Positions 1-11,400 are shown, numbered from the stretch's first letter. The stretch is 64,000 nucleotides of DNA from Vanessa cardui (GCF_905220365.1 NC_061129.1:1054803-1118802); one strand, 5' to 3'. A program made the numbers and translations. The notes: a model not told the origin generated them from the sequence alone.

Positions 1-81
1 GGACTCATGGTGGACAGAGAAGGGTACGACTTGCTGGATACGCCTGCACGACATGGAGTTGAACCTGGGTGCGCTGCAAGG
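1..81 (+). CDS. Laminin alpha exon: end of LG2
   Basis: Reading frame 1 gives GLMVDREGYDLLDTPARHGV then EPGCAAR, the usual C-terminal strand and closing cysteine of an LG domain. The donor GTGAGT follows at 82 in phase 0, which fits the next exon. The exon may extend upstream of the window. Confidence 0.8.
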
Positions 82-3000
82 GTGAGTAATCCATATGATT
101 GATAAAATAGATAATGTTTAAATAGTTTGTTAAAAATATATTATTGGAGACGACCAAAAACTTACTTCAATATGTATGTCTCTGTCTCTCAGCCTCTCCG
201 GTCAGCGGTGTTGGAGGGAGATGGTTATATCGAGTTGGCGTCGCCTGCAGTGCGCCGCAAGACAACGCTCGGCGTGTCGTTCCGCGCGCGCGCGCCGTCC
301 GGCGTGCTGCTCTACCGAGCGCCCGTGCTCGCTCTCGACGACAACGAGGTGGAGGATGAGGAAGACGATCACCACTATCTGATCCTTGCCCTTATTAAAG
401 GTTACATACCTCTAACAAATAGTTTATTTGTTGTATTCTTTACGAGATGGCTTTTCTCTTAGTCCGCTGTATCTTAGCAGAGTAGACTGGATGTCGGCGA
501 CTTCGCTTGCGTTTTGGGGGTTGATCGACAGCTATTTAAAAATCCTTTGGTCCGTCCGGCCGACAAGTTTTGGGTATATGAAAAAATAGATAGACAAGCA
601 GACTTACTTTCCTTTTATAATATTAGTATACTAATTAGTTCTTTTTAAATATTAGTGGTGTAATTGCGATAAATTTGTAGGTGAATTGGAGTTAAAGGCA
701 AACGTTGGAAAAGGGGAACTTCTGTTGAGAATAAACGGTACGAAGCTTGATGATGGTGTCCTCCACACGGTACAGCTGGTGCGAGCTCATAAACAAGTAT
801 GTACAATGTTATGTAGAATGCTACAAGTGTGTAGAATATTATTTACCCATATTCTATTTAATCATATCGCTGATAGAATTTGATGCTGAATGAAATACAT
901 TAAGTGGTTTATACTGGCCGTTTATTTTCATTCCAATTTTAAATAAACGTCAGAACTTATCGAGGTTAACATACTATGTTATAATTTTTAAATATTCATC
1001 GTGATTATATTATTGCGTGTATAGATGGAAGTATGGGTGGACGAGAAGCTAGTGGGTCGTGGCACTTTAGCTGGGGGGGCGCTTGCGGCGCGCCCTCGCG
1101 GTCTCTACGTAGGGGGAGCTCCCCCCAGTGACACGCAGACCTCGTCCCCGAACCTCTCCGTCGGCGGTTTCACTGGCACGATTGCTGACCTTATTGCGGA
1201 TTCCACGTAAGAATATTATTTATATAGTCATAAAAATATATCGTGTATTATTGTAAAATACTTGAAGGTTCATTGGCTATATAAGGCATTAGTGACCACT
1301 GACCATCATATGGCCCGTTTGATCACCCATCTACATGTCTAAAAGAAAAATCCCTGTCGTCTTCCAAACTTCTAAACAGTTTCATACTTAAAAAAGGAAT
1401 ATAGATATATTTTTAATTTTAAAATGTTAAGGTATTATAAATAAGCATTTTCCTCAGCTGGGTGGGCTTGGAGACTAGCATACGTCGCCGAGGCGCACGG
1501 CTGGGCCGAGCGGACGGCGAGCTGCGCGCCGCGCCGCCCGCCGAGCCGCGCGCGTTGCACGCGCAACCCGATCGCGACCGGGACTGCGCCAAGGTACGCA
1601 ATGAGGTCCAAATGCCAACAAACTTATTCTAGGTCATATGCGCCACAGATTAAAATACAGGCACGTGACGTCAGCAACCATATTGCATCTCCATATTGTC
1701 AATTGTTTGCGTTTCGCGATATATCATGTCGATATATCAGCAAATATGTACTGGAATTGAAAAAAAAAAACAAATTTTACAATTTACACTCCTACTGATT
1801 AATATAAAATGGATTTTAAAAACCAGTCAAATAGCCTATTATACTTAACTGTATCAAGTACACTGTATACAAGTTACACCAGTCCAAAACAAAATTAAAC
1901 ACATTATTATCATTAAAACTTGCTTACAGATGTCGTCGTATACCGTGGAGGCGGGCGCTGTTAAGTTCGGGGACACACCCGGAAGCTACGCGACCCTGCG
2001 ACTAGGGAAAGACAAGGATAGGGGGGCAAAGGCAGAGTTCTCTTTCTCCCTTCAGCTCCGCACGTTCGCCAGCGAGGGCGTGATCATGCTGTTACCGGTA
2101 TGTGTAGATAGATAAATAGGTACAGTCAGAGTAAGAAAACCTTCGTCAGTTTTAAAATTCATCCCTTTATCCAGTCTGTATGTAAGTATCAAATTATTGC
2201 GACGCAATATGTCATTCTCGATCGGTAAAGCAGATTATCGCTCATACAAAGCAAACATAAATAGAAATTAAGGTGACGAACCTTATCTCACCCCGACTGT
2301 ACAAAGGTAAAACATAAACAACTATGAAGCAGTAGTCTATATATTTGTTTATACAGTAATATGACGTTTAATTTGATCGTCCGCAGGGCTCCAAATTAAA
2401 ACCGAAGCACTACACGGCGCTGTCACTGCGCGAGGGTCGTGCGCGTCTTGTGCTGCGCGGCCGGCGGCGGCGCGAACTCACACTGGCCGCTCGACTCGAC
2501 GACGGACTGTGGCACACGGTACTACCGACAACAGTTCCTTTTAATAAAATAATGGTTTCTTGTAATTCTTCTTCTATAGTGAATATTTGAATTTTTTAAA
2601 TAGTAATAATAATCTATAGGATTAAGTGGATGATATATTAAAATATAAGTTGTTTGACGTCAGGTGTCCGTTCGCATCTCGCGCGGCCGCGTGACGCTGT
2701 CGAGTGCGGGCGCGGCCGCCAGTGCGCGCGCGCCGCCGCACTCGCGCGCCGCCAGGCTGTTCGTGGGCGGGCCGCCGCCCCAGGCGCTGGCGCCGCACGT
2801 GCCGCATGCGGTCAGTACACGAGATGCGTTTCATTCGAGAACGGAAGTCATTGTAGCAATCCTCATATGATATTCCTGTGTAACGTCTGAAAAGCTCTCG
2901 GTTTCTTATTTTAATTGCTTAACTGTAGTGCAAGTCAAATTTCGTGTCGTGGTATACAAACTATAGTCAAACGTATGACCGTCTCGAGTGTATCTCACTC

Positions 3001-4256
3001 TTATGCGACCGCGTTGCAGGCGATACGCGGGGGCGGACTGGTCGGCTGCGTGCGACGCGTTTCACTCAACGGTCGCACAGAGGATCTGGTTCGAGATGCG
3101 CGCGCGCACTCCGCAGTGGGACAGTGCTTCCCACGAGTCGAACGAGGCGCATATTTCGCGGGTGAGCGACTCATTCATACAATTATTTGATATCTTGTGC
3201 TACGTTAGCAGACGTCCAAATAATATTTATTATGTAACGTTTATTTCAGGTGACGCATATGCGGAGTGGCCGGACGGCTGGACCGGTGGGGAGGGCGAGG
3301 GTGAGTCGGTGGAGATCAGGCTTCAGTTCCGAGCGGCGGCCGCCTCCGGTGTGCTGGCAGCGGCCGCGGGTGCTCTGCTCGAGCTGAAAGATGGACTGGT
3401 GAGTAATCGTCTAGAGTAATTTTGGATTTTTAGAGATGTTCGATCTGTTGACGTCACACAAAATATCAATGTCGAGTATACGTTCTTTCCATTTTGATCA
3501 AGGATGGGCCATTGAATTTGTTCTCGATAACACTTTTTGTCTGGTGTTGAACCGATGTAACAATCTATCGGGCTGCGGCGTATACACAATGGATGACACG
3601 GGCGTTGCCCCGCAGGTGGTGCTGACGAGCGGCGGGGCGCGCGTGGAGGCGGAGCGGCGCGTGTGCGACGGGCAGTGGCACGCGGTGCGCGCGCGGCTGT
3701 CGCGCGGCGCGGCGTGGCTGGCGCTGGACGCGGCGCCGGGCGAGCGCGCGCCGCCCGCGCTGCTGCCCGCCGCGCCCGAGCCCGCGCCGCGCGCCGCGCT
3801 GCACGTCGGCGGCCTGCCCGGTCAGTAACCATATATACGCCATATACGGCTGAAATGACATAGCGAACCCAACACACGGTTCTTAAAACAAGATATCAGT
3901 TTTATATCCGAGCACTGACTGTTTATAATTCATCTAGTCCTTGAAGGGAAATTATGATGAAACCACATGTAATTCTGTCAACCCAAAGCTACGTTTTAGA
4001 ACATGCAACGCTTAGTTTTTATCTGAACATGTAAGAAGAGCCTTAACGAGCAGTGGTTATTTACGACTAGTAAAATATAGATTAAAAGGCAACACGAGCG
4101 TTTCACTCCGCAGAGGGCGCAGCCGAGCTGGCGGAGGGGCGCGAGAACTTCAAGGGCTGCATCCGCGACGTGGTGGTGGGCGGCGCCCCGCGCGACTGGC
4201 GCTCGGCGCGCGCACTGCATAACGTGCTGCTGGACTCGTGCCCCGTCGCCACCTGA
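1..4256 (+). CDS. Laminin subunit alpha, C-terminal LG domains (3' part of gene)
   Basis: Spliced join 1..81, 193..400, 681..796, 1025..1206, 1458..1593, 1930..2097, 2387..2518, 2664..2810, 3020..3161, 3250..3398, 3616..3820, 4114..4256. It encodes the last 602 residues of a secreted basement-membrane laminin alpha chain; the 5' end lies outside the window. Every intron is GT..AG and all phases agree. The product holds the tail of one laminin G-like domain (ends VEPGC), then three more, read as LG3, LG4 and LG5. LG4 opens with GAVKFGDTPGSYATLRL and LG5 closes with FKGCIRDVVVGG...DSCPVAT and the stop. CDGQWHAV and DDGLWHTV are the usual LG strand motifs. LG4 runs into LG5 without a long linker, as in laminin alpha chains; LG domains bind integrins and dystroglycan. 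The LG4 opening looks more like the alpha-3/5 type (Drosophila LanA) than alpha-1/2 (wing blister), but I cannot settle which. Coding exons are far richer in G+C than the introns. Confidence 0.88.
193..400 (+). CDS. Laminin alpha exon: start of LG3
   Basis: The acceptor CAG ends at 192 and the donor GTTACA starts at 401. The peptide opens PLRSAVLEGDGYIELASPAV and continues with a FRARAPSGVLLYRAP strand typical of LG domains. A strongly acidic insert (DDNEVEDEEDDHH) sits in a loop. Confidence 0.85.
681..796 (+). CDS. Laminin alpha exon: LG3 middle
   Basis: The first two bases complete a glycine codon from the previous exon. The peptide contains ELKANVGKGELLLRINGTKL and DDGVLHTVQLVRAHKQ, the LG 'DG.WH.V' strand with leucine in place of tryptophan. 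The donor is GTATGT at 797. Confidence 0.85.
1025..1206 (+). CDS. Laminin alpha exon: LG3 C-terminal half
   Basis: The acceptor TAG ends at 1024 and the donor GTAAGA starts at 1207. The peptide runs from MEVWVDEKLVGRGTL through GLYVGGAPP to SVGGFTGTIADLIADST. The usual LG 'GC(I/M)' cysteine is replaced by threonine (FTGTIAD). Confidence 0.85.
1458..1593 (+). CDS. Laminin alpha exon: LG3-LG4 linker
   Basis: The acceptor CAG ends at 1457 and the donor GTACGC starts at 1594. The exon encodes an arginine- and alanine-rich stretch starting WVGLETSIRRRG and ending DRDRDCAK. The position fits the short linker between LG3 and LG4; the cysteine in DCAK probably belongs to the LG4 entry. Confidence 0.8.
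1930..2097 (+). CDS. Laminin alpha exon: LG4 start
   Basis: 56 codons in phase 0. GAVKFGDTPGSYATLRLG is a good match to the start of laminin alpha LG4, followed by FSFSLQLRTFASEGVIMLLP. The donor is GTATGT at 2098. Confidence 0.87.
2387..2518 (+). CDS. Laminin alpha exon: LG4 middle
   Basis: 44 codons in phase 0, from GSKLKPKHYTALSLREGRA to LDDGLWHT, the conserved LG 'DG.WH' strand. The donor GTACTA follows at 2519. Confidence 0.87.
2664..2810 (+). CDS. Laminin alpha exon: LG4
   Basis: 49 codons in phase 0, starting VSVRISRGRVTL directly after the 'WHT' of the previous exon and containing RLFVGGPPPQAL, the LG 'l.vGG.P' strand. The donor is GTCAGT at 2811. Confidence 0.87.
3020..3161 (+). 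CDS. Laminin alpha exon: LG4 end, LG5 start
   Basis: AIRGGGLVGCVRRVSLNGR carries the conserved LG cysteine, and SAVGQCFPRVERGAYFA joins the LG4 closing cysteine directly to LG5, a spacing typical of the LG4-LG5 pair. The exon ends in phase 1 with GTGAGC at 3162. Confidence 0.87.
3250..3398 (+). CDS. Laminin alpha exon: LG5
   Basis: Two bases complete the glycine codon, then DAYAEWPDGWTGGEGE and IRLQFRAAAASGVLAAAAG (first LG5 strands). The donor is GTGAGT at 3399. Confidence 0.86.
3616..3820 (+). CDS. Laminin alpha exon: LG5 core
   Basis: VVLTSGGARVEAERRVCDGQ leads into the conserved CDGQWHAV strand, and AALHVGGLP follows further on. The exon is extremely G+C and alanine rich. The acceptor CAG ends at 3615 and the donor GTCAGT starts at 3821. 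Confidence 0.87.
4114..4256 (+). CDS. Laminin alpha last exon and stop
   Basis: Contains ENFKGCIRDVVVGGAPRDW and LLDSCPVAT, then TGA at 4254-4256. The two cysteines are the closing disulphide pair of LG5. The acceptor CAG ends at 4113. Confidence 0.88.
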
Positions 4257-4839
4257 GCCGCCGCTCGCTGCCGACTGTGCTATCCGATACGTCGCCAAAG
4301 TGCCTTATGGAGCAATAAGTTCTACATTTCATACTAGGCAAAAATAATTAAAAGCCACAAGTGCCATCGACTTCAAAGAATTAAGGTATTTTTATGAAAA
4401 ATACACACATGTAATATTATACATACCATGGAATTACTACACTTAAGCATACGAGGCTATCTCTAGAGGCTGATGGAGCGATTTAAATGTAAATATTTTA
4501 AACGTAAATAACGATTGTATTTGGGGTCTCCGTTTTCCCCTACAATAATTTTGTCAATCAGTCATTATCTGAAAGAACCTATACAAATCGTTTTTCAATA
4601 TATATTCAGACCGAAAGATATGCGAAACAAATAACGATAGTTATGGTAGTAAAATTACAAGTACCACAGGACAAAAAATAATCGTTTCATACATCATTTC
4701 TCTGTACAGTGCTCTCCACAGATAATGTATAGTAATTAGTGTTGTCAGCGCTAAATAAGTGTACATACATATAAGCTAACGTACTTACTAATAACAAACA
4801 GTATTCGTATGATAATTGTAAATATATTTAGTTCAATAT

Positions 4840-4845
4840 AATAAA
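4840..4845 (+). terminator. Candidate laminin poly(A) signal
   Basis: AATAAA about 585 bases after the laminin stop codon. It is the first exact hexamer I see on this strand, but AT-rich context makes chance matches likely. Confidence 0.3.
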
Positions 4846-6139
4846 ATGTATTTTATAATTATGATAATAGTATGAAAAAATAATATTCATCGTAACAACA
4901 CTCCGTGAGTTAAAGAAGTTATGTTGTTCTTCTAAAAACATACGAGTGAAATGCGATACTTAAATTAACAGCTTTACAATCACAATAGACATGTCGGTGG
5001 CATTGACAAGTCAGAGTGAACAATTATATAATGCCGTTTTCAAAATTCAAATAATTATTCAAATTTCGAGTGTACTTAAAGTGAAAAATAAATCAGTTTA
5101 ATTTTGTACTCACTAAAATGTTGACGATAGAAGTTAATACACTATTTCTAATTTAATTATTATAATTGTTCATTTCGAATATCACTTTGTGACATCGTGT
5201 TCTAGATGAGTTTCGATATTTTATTACAGAATATTTCTACTCGCTTCTACGACAATAACGATAGAAGTTGTTTTTTTTTTGTAATAAAATGATTTACTTT
5301 ACAAAAGTAGTATCAAAAAAATGTATAATATTATGTAAAAGCTGAGTTACCAAGCCAGCTAATTACCTCAATTTGACTAAATAAAATATTATTGTAATTA
5401 GTAAATTGGAAGAAACTTATTAATTGTAAGCGCACTCTACAAGCGTTACAAGATAAAACGTTTTCATCAGAAACGTATTCAAAAGCGACCTCGAAAATAG
5501 TGCCAAAAGAAGTTTTACTTCAATTATATTGTAATTTGTAAACAAGAATACAATTTCACTTATGTATGAAAATCTTACGATGAAATTAATTTGCATTTAA
5601 ATATATATTTAGTCACTAGAATGCATAATCAGTTACACTAGATTTAATTTCATCTATTTTTGTACATATTTTAAAAATAGGGTTCAGCTTTAATAGAAAT
5701 AAATGATAAAACGCATGAAACTCAAACGTTACGTATGGAAACGTTGTAGATAAATATGACCTTGAAATTTTAAAATCCAAAAGTTTCACATCGAGATGGT
5801 ACAAAACTACTCATTTCTATATTAAATTTTGATAATTGTTTTTTTTTTCATACATATTCCGCACTTCGATATTTAACGGTTACTTAAACCCAAATAATAT
5901 AGACGTTCCACAAAGACCAGTACTTGAGTGCGCAGCGAATTACTCTGCGATTGGACTCATACTATCATGGCGTCAACAAGAGCAACAAGGACGCCATGCT
6001 TTCTCCAGCTTATAAGTCGTAAAGAGGGAGAGAGAGCGACAATGACGCGCTGGCGTCTTCAATCTGCCATTTAATTTTCCAGCCAATAAAGTAAAACAAA
6101 ATTAACAACGTTGATTGACTCAATATCAGTCTTGAATCT

Positions 6140-6193
6140 ATGATATGCATTATGGATATGATATGCATTATGGATATGATATGCATTATGGAT
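6140..6193 (+). repeat. 18-bp tandem repeat, 3 copies
   Basis: Three exact head-to-tail copies of ATGATATGCATTATGGAT. The unit contains the palindrome ATGCAT. Confidence 0.9.
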
Positions 6194-7654
6194 AAATGTA
6201 TTATTAATAAAGAAATGTTCATAGTGCATTCGCAAATCTACGTATTCGAATGGAATAGGTTATACGTCTGTCTCTCTCTATCTCCAAGGGGCGCCTCTAA
6301 CCGTTTAATGTCTGCGAGTCTTTTAGCTGTAAGCGTTCGTGTTCAATAGTTTAATGTGTAAATATAATAAGTGTATATAATAGTGTACGTATTTATTGTA
6401 TGAGATTCGGAAATAAAAGCCGAGTTTGGCAATAAAAAACATTTATTTTAATATAATTATGTGCACATCACAAATTGTTTCACAGCTGATCACTTCGTAC
6501 TCACCGATATTAAGCAATCATTTAAAATCATCAGTATTTATGGAAGGGATGGAAGGGATTCTTTGTCACGTCAGAGTGACGAAGCGGTCAGCTCGATTGC
6601 CCCCCATTTCACCCACCCAGTCAGTCACACCAATCAGGATGTTATCTGGACAATTTCTTTATTAAAAACCCATTAACCAATAAAACTAACATTTATCTAC
6701 TACATACAATTGAAACTTAGATACAGACTAAACGTTTTAAATAATATTGTCTCATGAAATCGTCCAGAATATTTATAATCAAATATAGAAGATAGTGTAT
6801 CAGTAATGTTCATTAATTCTTATTTATATGGACAAATATTAAATCACAAAATTGTTATAATTATTTATTATACTGAAGTATAATATTTTTCGAATCGAAT
6901 CTTTGGAATTGATTAAATAAAACTCGACAAGCTTAAAATGATAGATTGTTTAAATTTTTTCCATTAAAACTAGTATATAACATCACATTTTTTATATATT
7001 ATTCCGTTATCATTATACATAGACATTTTTAATTCGCACATCGAGACTTTATCAGCGAATTATTTGATCATTACGATCTCGTTTCAATAATTAATTGAAT
7101 TTATAACTAAGATATAAATGAAATTTTAGAAAAATTTACAAATTATATATTTATTACGATTTTTTTTTTGCAAAATTGAGATTATATCACTCATACGATA
7201 TTGGATACTATAGATGGAACTAATACATTGTTTTTTTTTTTTTATTTTTACTAAACATGTTCGATAGCGAGTGTTGCCATATTAAATATTGAGCAATTAA
7301 ATGTTTTAAAAAAATATTAAGGTCTGTGACGAGTCATTTATTTTTACATAATATATCATAGCATTTATCGAAATAAGGTCTATAATTGTGTAAATATTTA
7401 ATGCGATGAAATGAAGATTTATTGATGGTTTTAGTTCTATGCTATTTTACTACGTACGTCGATTCTCCATATTCCATCTGAAAAATTAAGTAAAACACAT
7501 TTATATTATGTTTGTCATAAACTATCTCAGAAAACTATTATTGTATTCGTGCTTTACACAAATACATTCAATTAATTTTAAATATAGAGTCGATTTTTGC
7601 TACAAATGACTTTGAATATTCATATTATTTCACCCTTAATCAAAATCTTTGGTA

Positions 7655-7830
7655 TTGTATACGATAAGTGTTCACCACCGTCCACAGACAATGGCACTGC
7701 AAGATATTTACCATTTCTGATACAGCCGATGCGCAAACAGACACGACTAAGATGTTATTGGCCCTTGTGCCTTTAGTTACAGAGTCACTCACCTTTCAAA
7801 TAAATACACAACAACACTGAGTACTGGTGT
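7655..7830 (-). repeat. GTAGGTACC-family interspersed repeat, degraded
   Basis: Reverse-strand pieces match the copies at 19284 and 29665: the 'gtgagtga(g/c)ccagtgtaac' part and the 'cattgtctatggg' part. The ends are unclear. Confidence 0.45.
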
Positions 7831-7854
7831 TTAGTGGTAAATATCTATATAAAG

Positions 7855-8196
7855 TATAGTACGACACAACTTAGATGTCGCATCGGCAAAATTCGTAAAA
7901 CCGATCACATCCGAATTAAGCACACTATCCCAAATTATTAATATTTATCTCTCACGCGAATATGATCTTTGCACAAACGTAATAACTTGTAATTTCATAT
8001 GACCTAATATATTCGTCAATTTGACGCGTCGTTTTACATGCACTTGCTTTCTCTGACACGTGAATCTATAGCGACGAATAGCGTCGAATGGCGCGATAGG
8101 GAGCTATTTCTATTGGTCGTGTAAATCGGCAGTAATCGGTTTTATTTTCATTCCATTGCATTTTCCGATGCTACCTCTAATTTGTTTCTTACTATA
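7855..8196 (+). mobile_element. MITE with long terminal inverted repeats, copy 1
   Basis: About 340 bp, opening TATAGTACGACACAACTTAG and closing with an imperfect inverted copy. Other copies lie at 13593, 26328 and 31598. It has no coding capacity and sits just downstream of the LAMP1 stop, so it may lie in or next to the LAMP1 3' UTR. The superfamily is not determined. Confidence 0.75.
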
Positions 8197-8297
8197 AGTA
8201 AAGATAAGTGGGTGGTACTTTCCAGTTAATCATGGAATAGAACGGTACTATTTAATGAAGGTGTAATGATGTATTGGCACCGGGCTCACCTGCTGGT

Positions 8298-8440
8298 CTA
8301 CATGGAGAGGTACCCGCGCGCGGCGGAGCGGCGCCGCCCCACCAGGTAGGCCACCAGCACCACCACCACCAGCCCGCCCAGCGCGCAGCCCACCGCGATG
8401 GGCACGGCGTCCGGCACGTCGCCGCCGCCGCACTCGCGCG
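8298..8440 (-). CDS. Lamp1: LAMP1 last exon: membrane span and sorting tail
   Basis: Encodes ARECGGGDVPDAVPIAVG, the hydrophobic span, RRRSAARGYLSM and TAG (8298-8300). The acceptor AG is read from 8442-8441, and the tract just upstream is a TG repeat rather than pyrimidines. Confidence 0.93.
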
Positions 8441-11400
8441 CTGCCCACACACACACACACATGGTTAAATCACCACCATCAAAAGTAAAGTAACAGCCTG
8501 TAAATTTCCCACTGCTGGGATAATAAATATAAATATAAATAATAATAAATATGAGACAACATCACATACATTACTCTGATCCCAATGTAAGTAGCTGAAG
8601 CACTTGTGTTATGGAAATCAGAAGTAAGGACGGTACCACAAACACCCAGACCCAAGACAACATAGAAAACTAATGGTAATCTACATCGACTCGGCCGGGA
8701 ATCGAACCCGGGACCTCAGAGTGGCATACCCATGAAAACCAGTGTACACACCACTCGACCATGGAGGTCGTCATGGAGGGATAAGGCCTCCTCTGCCATT
8801 AAGGAGAGGGTTTGGAACATATTCCACCACGCTGTCCCAATGCGGGTTGGTGGAATGCACATGTGGCAGAATTTCGATGAAATTAGACACATGCAGGTTT
8901 CCTCACGATGTTTTCCTTCACCGCCGAGCACGAGATGAATTATAAACACAAATTAAGCACATATATATAGTGGTGCTTGCCTGGGTTTGAACCCGCAATC
9001 ATCGGTTAAGATGCACTCGTTCTAACCACTGGGCCATCTCAGCTGCACCACCATCATGCCGACCAAATTATACGGGATGCGACCTCTTCACTGCTTGTAC
9101 AAAACCGTTGAGTGGTTTGAAAGAGTTATCGGAGTTGCAGACCGGTAGAAGGCGACTATATACTATTCACAGATAGCGGAAATGGCCAAGGTCTAATAAT
9201 TATCTTTGCGTTCAAACTATCATAGAAAAATGAACAAGCTATAAACCTTATGTACTTTGTATGTATATACGTTAATATGTTATTTACTCAATCTTTCGTA
9301 AAGTCTAAATTTTGAAGTCGGTTAAAGAGAATCAACATTCTGACTGATTTCGTCCCCAAATCCCCCGTATTATATTTAGCAGTTTCCTCAAAATAGTTTC
9401 TTCCAACGATAACTTAAAATATATTTACTAATGCTACATAAAATATAAACAAACGGTAAAATAGTTAGTCGTGCTAAATCTACACAACTAAAATTATCTT
9501 CCTTATTTGCAGCCGTTTATTTATACAGTAATGTTAATTATAATAGTCTATATAAATCGCTGACTTTCGGTTATCGGGCGTAACGTGCCTACGCTCCGAT
9601 AACAAATACAATAATAATCATTTACATGTGACGTCACTTACACATACTGTACATTTATTAATAATCTAATTTGTATTTATAATAAAACATGTTCATTTCT
9701 AAATAAAACTAGCTGCCAGTTTAGACATAGTCTAAAAATAATAAGAATTTTATTGACTTCCAGCGCCATCTACCGGGTCCACAAATACATATTAAAAAAA
9801 AACATTGTAAAAGGTCCTATCGTTAATTAAGGAGTTCAGTTACATATAAACATACAGAAGATATAAAAAAAGGTAGGCGGACAGGCCAACCGGTAGATGG
9901 TCACCATCACCTTGGGCGTTGTAAGAAATATTAACCATTCCTTACATTGCGGTAGCGCCACCAACCTTAATATGCAAGATTTTATGATGGAGCTATGTAT
10001 ATACCTTTACAGAGGTGAACATGAAAAGAAAGAATAAACAACAGCCTGTAAAATTAATTGGGCTAAAGGCCTCCTCTCCCTTTGAGGAGCAGGTTTGGAA
10101 CATATTCCACCACGCTGTTCCAATGTGTGGAAAAGAAAAAATACTGTGAGGAAAATGCATGAGTTGGATTTGTCAAGTTTACCTCTACTGTCTTGAACAA
10201 AACGATGTCTCCAAACTCTCACATTTAAACGGGAAAGAAAAGATTCATCAATCAAAATCAAAATCAAAATAAACTTTATTCAAGTAGGCTTTTATAAGCA
10301 CTTTTGAATCGTCATTTTACAATTAAGTGAAGCTACCACCGGTTCGGAAAGTAGATTCTACCGAGAAGAACCGGCAAGAAACTCAGTAGTTACTCTTTTT
10401 TAACATTTAAAAAATACAACGTCATGTTAATTAAATACAATTATTTCAATTAATGTATCCTGCTTGGAAGTCAACAGGTAATACTCAAAGGTTGGTAATA
10501 CTCACCGGCGCTGAAGGATTTGTTGGTGGAGTTCCTGAAGGCCTCCTCCTGGAGCTGCGAGAGCGTGAGCGTGGCGACGACGCTGGTGATGTCGGCCGTC
10601 ATGTTGAGCTGCGTGGGCGGCCCGCAGCGGTACGACGACGCCAGCGACGTGCGCCACTCCACGCCGTGCCACAGCTCCACCGGCTCCTTGGACGCTGCCG
10701 ACGAGACATAGCAATATTATAAAACTATACGAATACCACAAGTATAAATAGCCTAAGAACTAGCGCGCATTGGTAACTTTTGTCACGGTGACTGCTTCGT
10801 CACTCTTATCCGTGAATATGTACAGATGCAGACAAAAATGTCACCCAATTGTCACGTCTTAACGTGCGCGCACCTCCATACATATTCACGGACTCGACAA
10901 GAGTGACGAAACAGTCACCGTGACAAAAGTTACCAGTGCGCGCTAGTTCTTAGATAAATTATTGTCACAATATTGCGATTAAATAATTTCTTGGAACCGT
11001 TGCAGTTTTTCACGCCAAACACAAAACCATTGATCCCTATCACACAGTTCCATAAAGAAATATATTTCATCTTCGGTTTAATTAAGGCGTGTATAAAAGT
11101 ACGGCCAGTTGTTTATTATCAAGAGCCATCAAGAGGTAATTTCAGAAAATTTCTTCGAAGAAATGGCTAGAGAGAAATGACTGGCGTATTTCTTTCAGAA
11201 GAAATGGAAAATAGCCGATGTTGAAATAGCATTCCGAGAATGAACATTGCATAACACCATATACATAAAAATACAATTTACTCACATGCGTCAGGGAACA
11301 CTTCCGCCGCGAGAGATACATTCAGATTCTGGAGAGAGTACGTCCTTGTTGTTTCATTTTTGTGGAAGATCAGCACCATGTTGTTGAACGTTGAATCCGT

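Larger units (their letters stand above)
4257..7854. other. Laminin 3' UTR and intergenic spacer
   Basis: AT-rich sequence between the laminin stop and the LAMP1 3' end (convergent genes). No coding exon is supported. AATAAA hexamers at 4840 and near 5086 are candidate laminin poly(A) signals. The stretch also holds an 18-bp tandem repeat at 6140 and a degraded copy of the GTAGGTACC interspersed repeat near 7655-7830. Confidence 0.6.

Noticed and set aside
3323..3877. 184-codon open frame on the minus strand
   Set aside because: It is the antisense shadow of the GC-rich laminin LG5 exons; the plus frame has splice sites and LG motifs.
5890..6420. A possible solo LTR (mixed GC, AATAAAA near the end)
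   Set aside because: No TG..CA borders, target duplication or second copy could be found.
8950..9048. tRNA-like sequences with A and B boxes (also 16507, 19888, 48508, 54924 and others)
   Set aside because: They are heads of SINEs with fixed downstream bodies and tails; none makes a complete cloverleaf gene.
9560..9605. Small hairpin with arms GTTATCGG / CCGATAAC
   Set aside because: Eight-base arms in AT-rich DNA are too weak to support a function.
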